Assembly: GCA_027214385.1 (NCBI GenBank) | Contig: JAPVXR010000004.1 | Span: forward strand, 1-64,000 | Length of the DNA stretch: 64,000 nucleotides | Reading direction: 5' to 3' | DNA from: Cryomorphaceae bacterium 1068 | GTDB taxonomy: Bacteria > Bacteroidota > Bacteroidia > Flavobacteriales_D > Cryomorphaceae | Shown: positions 52,053-59,351 of the stretch, one piece after another | Position numbering within the stretch: the stretch's first letter is position 1 | How the letters are laid out: each line of letters opens with the position of its first letter | Position numbers and translations under genes: made by a program | The notes under the pieces: model-generated | Database searches by the model: none | What the model was told of the DNA's origin: nothing | What the model saw: the letters and a program-made list of their open reading frames with translations, nothing else

Positions 52053-53399
52053 TTGGAACCTCCCGATATAGAGCCCCTCAGTATTATTCTGGCACTTTTT
52101 AATCCTATCTCATTTGAAGTTTGGATAGCGATAGCCGTAACACTCTTTCTTATCGCTTGCTCTGCCTTGATTTCAGGATCTGAAGTTGCCTACTTCTCCC
52201 TTGGACCAAATGAAAAGAATGAGTTGGAGACTTCTAAATCCAACGTTTCTGATCGAATTCTGGCATTACTCGACAGACCCCAGAGACTTCTGGCCACCAT
52301 CTTGATCACCAACAATTTCGTCAACATCGGAATTGTAATCGTCTCAACATTTATCGTTTCCGAGTCCTTCAACTTTGAGGATTATGAAGCATGGGTTGCC
52401 ATCCTCATTCAAGTAGGTGGCATCACTTTTCTATTACTACTATTCGGTGAAGTTATCCCCAAAGTTTACGCTACGGCGAATGCACTACCCCTTTGCAAAT
52501 TCATGTCTTTGCCATTGGAGATTCTCGGAAAAATCTTCTATCCGCTGAGCACATTACTCATCACAAGTACCAATGTGATTAACAAAAGAGTGAAGAAAAG
52601 AGGAACTGACTACTCTGTAGATGAACTTGAGGCTGCCTTGGAATTGACCAAAGACGAAGAGACCACTCCTGATGAAGAAAAAATACTGAGAGGCATTGTA
52701 CGTTTTGGTGGAACGGATGTAAAGCAAATTATGACACCCAGAACGGAAGTAGTTTCTTTCGAACAAAGAACCCTGTTCCCTGAATTGCTCGCAGAGTTGC
52801 TTCAGCAAGGTTTTTCCAGAGTTCCAATCTATGAAGAATCACTGGATCAAGTAAAAGGAATTCTCTACTTGAAGGATCTACTGCCTCATGCTGATGCTGA
52901 AAACCTGCAATGGCTTCCGCTCGTTCGCCCTCCCTATTTTGTTCCAGAGAACAAGAAGCTCGATGACCTTATGAAGGAGTTTCAAGAGAAGAAAGTTCAT
53001 ATGGCGATCGTTGTAGACGAGTATGGCGGCACTTCAGGAATTGTGACCCTTGAAGATATTCTCGAAGAGATTGTCGGTGACATTACGGATGAATTCGACG
53101 ACGAGAAGATTTTCTATTCCAAACTAGACGATCAGAATTACGTTTTCGAAGGCAAGACTCCTCTAGTCGATCTTTACAAAATCTTAGACCTCGATGGCGA
53201 GAACTGGGAAGATGCAAAGGGAGAGTCTGACACTTTAGCAGGATTCATTTTGGAACAAGCGGGAAAAATCCCACTGAAGAATGAAAAAGTCAAATTTGAA
53301 AATTACATCTTGACTGTAGAAGCGGCAGACAAGAGAAAGATTAAGCGTGTAAAACTTACGGTAACAGAGACGACCGAAGAAAATACAGAGAAGTCTTGA
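52053..53399 (+). CDS. gldE: Gliding motility-associated protein GldE (CNNM/CBS hemolysin-like)
   Basis: This 448-residue membrane protein has an N-terminal CNNM/DUF21 domain with three to four helices (residues about 20-185, SALISGSEVAYFSL), two CBS modules from about residue 215 (MTPRTEVVSFEQ and KKVHMAIVVDEYGGTSGIVTLEDILEEIVG in two blocks), and a C-terminal CorC/HlyC domain. GldE partially substitutes for GldD in F. johnsoniae gliding; the gene is usually next to gldD. The start is TTG 52053: a stop lies in frame at 52038 and the first in-frame ATG is about 150 codons on, so no ATG option exists. It overlaps gldD by 4 bases. Confidence 0.88.
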   Translation: MEPPDIEPLSIILALFNPISFEVWIAIAVTLFLIACSALISGSEVAYFSLGPNEKNELETSKSNVSDRILALLDRPQRLLATILITNNFVNIGIVIVSTFIVSESFNFEDYEAWVAILIQVGGITFLLLLFGEVIPKVYATANALPLCKFMSLPLEILGKIFYPLSTLLITSTNVINKRVKKRGTDYSVDELEAALELTKDEETTPDEEKILRGIVRFGGTDVKQIMTPRTEVVSFEQRTLFPELLAELLQQGFSRVPIYEESLDQVKGILYLKDLLPHADAENLQWLPLVRPPYFVPENKKLDDLMKEFQEKKVHMAIVVDEYGGTSGIVTLEDILEEIVGDITDEFDDEKIFYSKLDDQNYVFEGKTPLVDLYKILDLDGENWEDAKGESDTLAGFILEQAGKIPLKNEKVKFENYILTVEAADKRKIKRVKLTVTETTEENTEKS

Positions 53400-53968
53400 A
53401 GAAATTTACCCTCCTTTTTTTTGTTCTCATCTTGATGTCTTGTCGCGAAGATACGCCCACTCCAAAACCGGTAGGCTATTTTCGAATTGACCTTCCTGAA
53501 GTTAGTTACGATACCAAAGAACCTGAATACTGTCCTTTTAAATTCCCCATATCGAAGTATGGAAGAGTGGAGTACACTACCCCCCCTTCCGATCCTGTTT
53601 GTTGGTTCAATTTGAGTTATCCTGAGTTTGACGCTAAAGTATATTTCACCTACAAGGAAGTGGATGGAAACCTCAGGGAATTGATCGAAGAATCACGCGC
53701 CCTTACTTACGAACACCAAATAAAAGCAAATAGAATAAATGAGAAGGCGGTTTCTGATACTTCTCGTTCTGTATTTGGCTTGGTGTATGAACTAGGTGGA
53801 GCAGTGGCATCTCCCGTTCAACTTTACCTCACTGATAGCACGAGTCATTTTTTAAGAGGCTCGCTCTATTTTAACGCCCGTCCCAACCCTGATTCTATTG
53901 GCCCAGTGCTGAACTTTATTGAAGGAGACATTGACCAAATGGTGCAGGAGCTGGAGTGGAAGAATTAA
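53396..53968 (+). CDS. gldD: Gliding motility lipoprotein GldD
   Basis: GldD is an outer-membrane or periplasmic lipoprotein required for gliding motility and T9SS function in flavobacteria. The signal peptide KKFTLLFFVLILMSC puts the lipidated cysteine at residue 16. The mature part shows the family pattern KPVGYFRIDLPEVSYD, CPFKFPISKYG and WFNLSYPEFDAKVYFTYK. The start codon is TTG at 53396, inside the gldE stop (TTGA), so translation is coupled; the next methionine is within the lipobox and cannot be the start. The 190-residue length is normal. It ends on a TTAA shared with ctaA (53965-53968). Confidence 0.9.
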   Translation: MKKFTLLFFVLILMSCREDTPTPKPVGYFRIDLPEVSYDTKEPEYCPFKFPISKYGRVEYTTPPSDPVCWFNLSYPEFDAKVYFTYKEVDGNLRELIEESRALTYEHQIKANRINEKAVSDTSRSVFGLVYELGGAVASPVQLYLTDSTSHFLRGSLYFNARPNPDSIGPVLNFIEGDIDQMVQELEWKN

Positions 53969-55002
53969 ACCACTGTCGCATTGCTGGTTTTCTTGTGATA
54001 ATAAAGCAATAAGAAAAGTGCTAAAGCAAAATTAAACACAGCGAAAATCAAATGGATAGGCTGCAAAGCTGCTGGCATTTCTAAATAGGCCAGCCCCATC
54101 CCCACCAACACTTCACCTATCAAAAAACCAATGAGTAATCGCGGTCCTGAAGAAATGGTGTGAGCTTCAATAAGTCTAACCGCAAACCAACCCAATACAC
54201 CGATTACAATCAGAGAATAGGTGCGATGGAACTTAAAGATTACAGAGAGGTTTTCAATCCAATCAGGTGCTGTGATCAAGTTGTTCTTGCCAATAGTATC
54301 GACTTCTTCGCGTACCGTAGTCCCCAAGAATATTTGAATCAACAGCAAGGCGATACCGACAGCGCCAATTAAAATGGTCGTGCGGTTTCTACGCGTATGA
54401 AAATCCAGGTTAACAGACTTGAGTCTTACTATCAGAAAAGTAAAAACGGCAACTAAGCCCAATGCCCCGAACATATGATAGGTTATTTGGTGAGGAATAA
54501 GATTTCCATCTACCACCTTTTTCCCAAGCCAAGCTTCATAACCCAAAAGAAAAAGACCTAGCCAAGCCAACACGGGTATCAAAGCATCCTTTTTGAACAT
54601 CTTGAGTGAAAGCAAAGCCAATACCAAAACGGGCAAACCGGTAAAAGCTCCGATCAACCGATTAATAAACTCTACCCACGTATGAAAGGGGTTGAAAATG
54701 GCATAATCATGTTTCGTGTAGGGTTCCCATTTAGATTTATCAAAACTCTCCGTGGCTGTAAATCCGTCAATAGCAACCAACAAGGTCTCATCCACAATAA
54801 TGATATTTCCTTTATCGAAACTCCGCAAAGGAGACCAGGTAAGCATCTCAACGTCTGTGGGAGGTATGACATATCCAAAACATTTTGGCCAATCGGGACA
54901 GCCCATTCCTGAACCTGTCATCCGTACGATACTACCTGCCAACATCACCAAGATGGTGCAGACTAGTGAAACAACTGAAAGTCGATAGAGAATTTTCTGC
55001 AT
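53965..55002 (-). CDS. ctaA: Heme A synthase (COX15/CtaA family)
   Basis: CtaA oxidises heme O to heme A for aa3-type cytochrome oxidases in the inner membrane. The 345-residue protein has about eight membrane helices. Typical features are the N-terminal VRMTGSGMGCPDWPKCFGY motif with two cysteines, conserved histidines in FHTWVEFINRLIGA and NLIPHQITYHMFGALG, and FHRTYSLIVIGVLG later. The N-terminal cysteine pair region differs from Bacillus CtaA but is the Bacteroidota form. Its ATG is only about 17 bases past a terminator belonging to the upstream HMA lipoprotein gene. Confidence 0.9.
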   Translation of the reverse strand: MQKILYRLSVVSLVCTILVMLAGSIVRMTGSGMGCPDWPKCFGYVIPPTDVEMLTWSPLRSFDKGNIIIVDETLLVAIDGFTATESFDKSKWEPYTKHDYAIFNPFHTWVEFINRLIGAFTGLPVLVLALLSLKMFKKDALIPVLAWLGLFLLGYEAWLGKKVVDGNLIPHQITYHMFGALGLVAVFTFLIVRLKSVNLDFHTRRNRTTILIGAVGIALLLIQIFLGTTVREEVDTIGKNNLITAPDWIENLSVIFKFHRTYSLIVIGVLGWFAVRLIEAHTISSGPRLLIGFLIGEVLVGMGLAYLEMPAALQPIHLIFAVFNFALALFLLLYYHKKTSNATVV

Positions 55003-55018
55003 TCTGATTTCAAAACAA

Positions 55019-55045
55019 ATAAAAAACCCCTCGAATGGAGGGGTT
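55019..55045 (-). terminator. Rho-independent terminator between the HMA-like lipoprotein gene and ctaA
   Basis: On the minus strand an 8-pair stem (55025-55032 with 55038-55045) and a 5-base loop are followed by six T and more T-rich sequence, 25 bases after the upstream gene's stop. It lies immediately ahead of ctaA. Confidence 0.8.
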
Positions 55046-55069
55046 GTTCAAAATTTCTTGTGCCGAATA

Positions 55070-55579
55070 TTAAAAAAGACGTGTAAAGACCGAAAAGATA
55101 TTGGGTAATTGATACTCCAATTCGGGTTTGTACACACTTACTTTTTCCTCTTCCTCTTCTTCAGTTTGATTCCCGGCTACAACATGCTTCACTTCTACTG
55201 AATTCACCTTATAGTGACCATTAGCGATAGCTTGAACCGCTTCAATCATTTCTTGTTCGCTTACTGTATTTGCATCAAACTCAACGATTGCGTAGTTCTC
55301 TTCGCCTTCGCCTTTAAAATCTATGTCAGTATTCTTTACACCTTCGAGACCATTCAACTCACCGGCTATTTTACTGCCGCACATCATTTCACAAGCCATA
55401 CCATCAATGGCAATATTGGCCAAATACTTTTCGGTAGGCCCCGATTCTTCTGTGAAAGAAATATTAACATCTGAGTTGGTTTTAACGTCTTGAGCTTGAT
55501 CAGTACCCGAGCAGGCACCAAGAATGACAAGCGAAACCATGAACAGAGGACGAGTAATATTGTTAAGCCTTAATTTCAT
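55070..55579 (-). CDS. Lipoprotein with heavy-metal-associated (HMA)-like domain
   Basis: The 169-residue lipoprotein has a signal peptide with lipobox LGAC, lipidated cysteine C23. The mature part contains an HMA-like beta-alpha-beta fold at about residues 50-125, in which the metal-binding loop reads IDGMACEMMCGSKI, that is C-x3-C rather than the CxxC of most copper chaperones. A glutamate run (EEEEEE) follows, and the C-terminal 20 residues are aromatic. A role in envelope metal handling, perhaps copper near heme-copper oxidase assembly (ctaA is next), is inference. It has its own terminator before ctaA. Confidence 0.75.
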   Translation of the reverse strand: MKLRLNNITRPLFMVSLVILGACSGTDQAQDVKTNSDVNISFTEESGPTEKYLANIAIDGMACEMMCGSKIAGELNGLEGVKNTDIDFKGEGEENYAIVEFDANTVSEQEMIEAVQAIANGHYKVNSVEVKHVVAGNQTEEEEEEKVSVYKPELEYQLPNIFSVFTRLF

Positions 55580-55634
55580 TTTGTGTTGAATTAATTAAAC
55601 GACTTTTGCGCACACAAAAATATACAATTTACCA

Positions 55635-56564
55635 TTGAGGGCCAAGGCAAAACAGCGACCACCCGTACAAAATTCATCTGCTGAACTGCGACACTGGGGA
55701 ATGCTGTTCCTTACGGCAGTCATCTGGGGCAGTTCTTTTATCCTTATAAAACGCGGGCTTTTCACTGCTGACGGGCAAGAGCTGTTCACCCCACTTCAAG
55801 TTGGAGCCATGCGAATACTCTTCGCGGCTATGTTCATGCTGCCCTTTATCTACAACAGATTTCAAACGTTAAAAAATGGTAAGTTCAAATACCTTCTTGC
55901 CGTAGGCGTATTTGGAAACGGGATACCAGCCTTTCTTTTCGCAATAGCCCAAACAGAAATACCGAGTGCGCTGGCGGGGATGCTGAATGCTTTGGTACCC
56001 GTATTCAGTATGTTGATCGGCTTGGCTGTATTTGGAGTTCGAATTAAGTTGCTTCAGGCCATCGGCGTATTGATCGGTCTTGGCAGTGCAGTTGGTCTCA
56101 TTCTCAGTACGGGCCAAATAGACGGAAGCACCATCAATATTTCATATGCGCTACTCATAGTAGCAGCAACCATTTGCTACGCTATCAGTCTAAACGTGAT
56201 TAAGCAGTACCTGCAAGAAGAGTCGGCAGTATCGATCACGGGACTAGCCTTGGTGTTGGTGAGTCCTGTCGGATTGGTCATTCTTCTTTCTACTGATTTT
56301 ATTTCGAGGGTTGATTCGATAGACGGTGCATGGACAGGAGTTGGATCCATTTCGATCTTAGCAATATTAGGCACGGCAATTGCCCTGATGGTGTTCAACA
56401 AGATGGTTAAAGAAACCTCGACTATTTTCGCCTCTTCGGTTACCTACCTTATTCCACTCATTGCCATAATTTGGGGATTGATAGACGGTGAAAACCTAGT
56501 AACAAGTCAAGTAGCATGTGCCTTTACGATGCTAGGCGGGATCTTTTTGATCAATAGAGGTTAG
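55635..56564 (+). CDS. EamA/DMT-family transporter
   Basis: The 309-residue protein has ten predicted membrane segments in two EamA repeats. The first starts with FLTAVIWGSSFILIKRGL and has ALAGMLNALVPVFSMLIG; the second has SSVTYLIPLIAIIWGLIDGE. DMT proteins export metabolites such as amino acids or nucleotides, but the substrate is not predictable. The start chosen is TTG 55635, because family members usually carry a short polar segment ahead of helix 1. ATG 55701 would give 287 residues beginning MLFLTAVIWG and is a real alternative. It lies 76 bases ahead of rplU. Confidence 0.85.
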   Translation: MRAKAKQRPPVQNSSAELRHWGMLFLTAVIWGSSFILIKRGLFTADGQELFTPLQVGAMRILFAAMFMLPFIYNRFQTLKNGKFKYLLAVGVFGNGIPAFLFAIAQTEIPSALAGMLNALVPVFSMLIGLAVFGVRIKLLQAIGVLIGLGSAVGLILSTGQIDGSTINISYALLIVAATICYAISLNVIKQYLQEESAVSITGLALVLVSPVGLVILLSTDFISRVDSIDGAWTGVGSISILAILGTAIALMVFNKMVKETSTIFASSVTYLIPLIAIIWGLIDGENLVTSQVACAFTMLGGIFLINRG

Positions 56565-56599
56565 TATCTTTGCATACCAAGGATTTCTCCGTATATTTG
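56565..56599 (+). promoter_or_regulatory. Two overlapping promoters of rplU-rpmA
   Basis: The first -7 box is TATCTTTG at 56565-56572; the second is TATATTTG at 56592-56599. The TTG ending the first box (56570-56572) lies exactly 19 bases ahead of the second box and can serve as its -33 element. The leader from the second start to the rplU ATG would be about 35 bases. Confidence 0.65.
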
Positions 56600-56640
56600 C
56601 CGCCCTTTTAGAATATTTATAACCCCATTTAAAAGACGTT

Positions 56641-57132
56641 ATGTACGCAATTGTAAACATCGCGGGGCAGCAACTGAAAGTTGCAAAAGATCAGCAGGTC
56701 TATGTCAACCGTCTTCCTAATAAAGAAGGAGACAAAGTGACATTTGACGAGGTTTTGCTAGTTGAAAACAACGGCAAAGTTAGTGTTGGCGCCCCGGCTG
56801 TAAAAGGTGCATCAGTATCTGCAAAGGTAGTTGAGCACTTGAAAGGAGATAAAGTTATTATCTTCAAGAAGAAAAGACGTAAAGGTTACCAAACCCGAAA
56901 CGGTCACCGTCAACTGTTGACTAAAATCGCTATCGACGGAATTTCTGTAGGTGGAGCTAAGAAAGCTGCAGCAAAGAAAGAAGAGCCAAAAGCAGAAGCA
57001 GCGCCTAAAAAGGAAGCTGCTCCTAAAAAAGCCGCCGCTCCAAAGAAAGAGTCAGCCCCAAAGGCAGAAGCAAAAAAGGCAGCTCCTAAAGCAAAAGAAG
57101 ATAAATCAACTCAAACTGACGAGAAAAACTAA
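56641..57132 (+). CDS. rplU: 50S ribosomal protein L21 with alanine/lysine-rich C-terminal extension
   Basis: Residues 1-103 form a normal L21, from MYAIVNIAGQQLKVAKDQ to KKRRKGYQTRNGHRQLLTKI quoted in halves. From about residue 107 to 163 there is a low-complexity tail of alanine, lysine, glutamate and proline. Extensions of this kind are common in Bacteroidota L21; the role of the tail is not known. rpmA follows after 6 bases, and the pair ends in a terminator. Two promoters precede it. An overlapping frame through the tail encodes a lysine/glutamine-rich shadow that is not a gene. Confidence 0.95.
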   Translation: MYAIVNIAGQQLKVAKDQQVYVNRLPNKEGDKVTFDEVLLVENNGKVSVGAPAVKGASVSAKVVEHLKGDKVIIFKKKRRKGYQTRNGHRQLLTKIAIDGISVGGAKKAAAKKEEPKAEAAPKKEAAPKKAAAPKKESAPKAEAKKAAPKAKEDKSTQTDEKN

Positions 57133-57138
57133 GACACC

Positions 57139-57405
57139 ATGGCACATAAGAAAGGAGTCGGAAGTTCGAAAAACGGACGTGAGTCGGAAAGTAAACGACT
57201 CGGAGTAAAAATATTTGGTGGACAGCCAGCTATCGCAGGAAATATTATCGTGCGTCAGCGTGGTACGAAGCATCATCCTGGAGTGAATGTGGGAATGGGT
57301 AAAGATCATACCCTTTTTGCACTTACCGATGGTACCGTTGAATTCCGCAAGAGAACCGGAGATAAGTCTTTTGTTTCGATCGTTCCGGCGAACGAGCAAA
57401 ACTAG
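57139..57405 (+). CDS. rpmA: 50S ribosomal protein L27
   Basis: The 88-residue protein is a complete L27: [20 protein letters not shown] at the N-terminus near the peptidyl transferase centre, then [23 protein letters not shown] in two blocks and [17 protein letters not shown]. It lacks the Firmicutes-type cleavable N-terminal extension. It is 6 bases after rplU and is followed by a terminator at 57425. Confidence 0.97.
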   Translation: MAHKKGVGSSKNGRESESKRLGVKIFGGQPAIAGNIIVRQRGTKHHPGVNVGMGKDHTLFALTDGTVEFRKRTGDKSFVSIVPANEQN

Positions 57406-57424
57406 TCCTATATCAATCATACTG

Positions 57425-57452
57425 AAAAGGGGTGTTAGTCACCCCTTTTTTT
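57425..57452 (+). terminator. Rho-independent terminator of rplU-rpmA
   Basis: A perfect 10-pair stem (57425-57434 with 57440-57449), a 5-base loop and a T tract begin 20 bases after the rpmA stop. Confidence 0.9.
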
Positions 57453-57516
57453 ATGTCCATATCAAAAACGAAATCAGCTCATTAATTGCTAATTTCGTCT
57501 TTCAATTTTCAATCAA

Positions 57517-58800
57517 ATGTTGCAGACAAACATTCTCAGAGAGAATACCGAAGACATCCTTCGCAGGCTCGAAAAACGAGGCGATAGCAACCTGAAAAAC
57601 TTGGTTACTGAAGCACTCGATCTGGACAAGAAAAAACGTGAAAGACAAGCTGAGTCTGATGCTCTTTTGGCCGAATTAAACAAAGCCTCCAAAGAGATAG
57701 GAAGTCTTATGAAGGCCGGGAAGCGTGAAGAAGCGGAATTGGCAAAAGCCAAAGTAGCAGAGATCAAAGCCAAGTCTCAAGAGATGAAACAGGAGTTTGG
57801 TTCTCTGGAAGCAGCACTCAATAGCGTCTTGTACCAAATACCGAATATTCCGAATGAACTGGTGCCTTCAGGCAAGACGGAAGATGACAACGAGGAAATC
57901 CACAACGAAGGTGAAATTCCCGACTTGGGAGAACACGCCAAGCCGCATTGGGATCTTGCCGAAGAATATAAACTCATCGACTTTCAGACAGGAGTGAAAA
58001 TTACCGGAGCCGGCTTTCCCCTCTATACAGGAAAAGGAGCGAAGCTTCAACGTGCATTGATCAACTTCTTTTTGGACGAAGCCGACAAATCAGGCTACGA
58101 TGAGGTCATTCCTCCATTTGTAGTAAATGAAGATTCAGGTTATGGCACAGGTCAGCTTCCCGATAAGGAAGGACAGATGTACCACGTAACTGAAGATGAT
58201 CTCTACCTCATCCCAACGGCAGAAGTGCCAATCACAAATGTTTACCGAGATGTGATCATTGATCCAAGCGACCTTCCCATAAAGCATTGTGGATACTCTC
58301 CTTGCTTTAGAAGAGAGGCGGGTTCTTACGGCAAAGACGTCAGAGGTCTTAATCGACTACACCAATTTGAAAAAGTCGAAATTGTGCAAATCGCAAAACC
58401 TGATGACAGTTACCGCCTCTTAGATGAGATGGTTAAACACGTGAAAGGAATATTGAAAAAACTTGAGTTGCCTTATCGCGTTTTACGATTGTGCGGTGGC
58501 GATCTTGGCTTCACTGCTGCGATCACCTATGATTTCGAAGTATACAGTGCAGCACAGAAACGCTGGTTGGAAGTTAGTTCTGTCTCGAATTTCGAAGCTT
58601 TTCAGAGCAACCGCCTCAAGTGTCGGTACAGAGTGGAAGAAAAGAAAACGGAATTGGTACACACTTTGAACGGATCGGCTATGGCTTTACCAAGAATTAT
58701 GGCAGCCCTTTTAGAAAACAACCAAAAAGAGGACGGAATCGTCATTCCTGAAGCATTGCAACCGTACACGAAGTTTTCAAAAATTGAAAAGAAAAAATGA
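57517..58800 (+). CDS. serS: Serine-tRNA ligase
   Basis: This class II aminoacyl-tRNA synthetase charges tRNA-Ser. The 427-residue protein has the N-terminal coiled-coil arm that holds the tRNA long arm (residues about 30-105, rich in K, E and A), motif 2 in SPCFRREAGSYGKDVRGL, LHQFEKVE, the block GDLGFTAAITYDFEVYSA, and motif 3 in HTLNGSAMALPRIMAALLEN. Length is normal. The TGA stop is overlapped by the ATG of the following lipoprotein gene (58797-58800), so serS heads a three-gene unit with envelope proteins. Confidence 0.97.
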   Translation: MLQTNILRENTEDILRRLEKRGDSNLKNLVTEALDLDKKKRERQAESDALLAELNKASKEIGSLMKAGKREEAELAKAKVAEIKAKSQEMKQEFGSLEAALNSVLYQIPNIPNELVPSGKTEDDNEEIHNEGEIPDLGEHAKPHWDLAEEYKLIDFQTGVKITGAGFPLYTGKGAKLQRALINFFLDEADKSGYDEVIPPFVVNEDSGYGTGQLPDKEGQMYHVTEDDLYLIPTAEVPITNVYRDVIIDPSDLPIKHCGYSPCFRREAGSYGKDVRGLNRLHQFEKVEIVQIAKPDDSYRLLDEMVKHVKGILKKLELPYRVLRLCGGDLGFTAAITYDFEVYSAAQKRWLEVSSVSNFEAFQSNRLKCRYRVEEKKTELVHTLNGSAMALPRIMAALLENNQKEDGIVIPEALQPYTKFSKIEKKK

Positions 58801-59351
58801 AAAGAGGTCTTGCACTAGCATTTGTAATTGCGGTAGTCATCACTAGCTGTCAGCAAACAAATTTTCAAAAAGAAATCGTTACCATTGACTCATTGTTGGT
58901 GAAATTGGATACTATCGATCTGATGCATCGGAGAATTGATACGACAGATTTCTCTAAGCTGGGGCAAAAGTTTAGTGAAAATCTCTCCTATGTGCAAAAA
59001 GTCTATACCTCGAGAGAAGATACGATGCCAAAAGATGTGGCTCTGCTCATGTCAGATTATCGTGCACTCAAAAAGCCGTCAAAAGGACTGAGAGACAAGT
59101 ATCAACGAACAAACGAAGAACTCAAATTTTCTAAAAGCCAATTGGCAGACCTTAAGCATGATCTTCAAAACAATCTTTTGGACTCAACCCTCGTTCAAGA
59201 TATGCTGCTAGATGAAAGTGAAGCAGTAAGCGCTATTGAGAGTTCCGTGCAAGAGCTTAAAGTAAGCAGCGAATTCACGAAAACAAAACGCGCCGAGCTG
59301 GAACCCCGTATAGATAGTCTCATACAAGTACTAAAACAAAAAGAGTCATAA
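58797..59351 (+). CDS. Lipoprotein of unknown function, helical
   Basis: This 184-residue protein has a clear lipoprotein signal (MKRGLALAFVIAVVITSC) with the lipidated cysteine at residue 18. The mature part is mostly charged helix, with heptad-like stretches such as KYQRTNEELKFSKSQLADLKH and KRAELEPRIDSLIQVLKQ, so a coiled coil is likely. I do not recognise a named family. It overlaps serS by 4 bases (ATGA) and its own TAA stop overlaps the presumed ATA start of the TPR gene, so the three are translationally linked. Envelope location and a partnership with the TPR protein are inferences from context. Confidence 0.75.
   Translation: MKRGLALAFVIAVVITSCQQTNFQKEIVTIDSLLVKLDTIDLMHRRIDTTDFSKLGQKFSENLSYVQKVYTSREDTMPKDVALLMSDYRALKKPSKGLRDKYQRTNEELKFSKSQLADLKHDLQNNLLDSTLVQDMLLDESEAVSAIESSVQELKVSSEFTKTKRAELEPRIDSLIQVLKQKES

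Noticed and set aside
56951-57208. Lysine/glutamine-rich frame overlapping the rplU tail and rpmA start
   Set aside because: It is the +1 frame of low-complexity DNA and spans the true rplU-rpmA junction.
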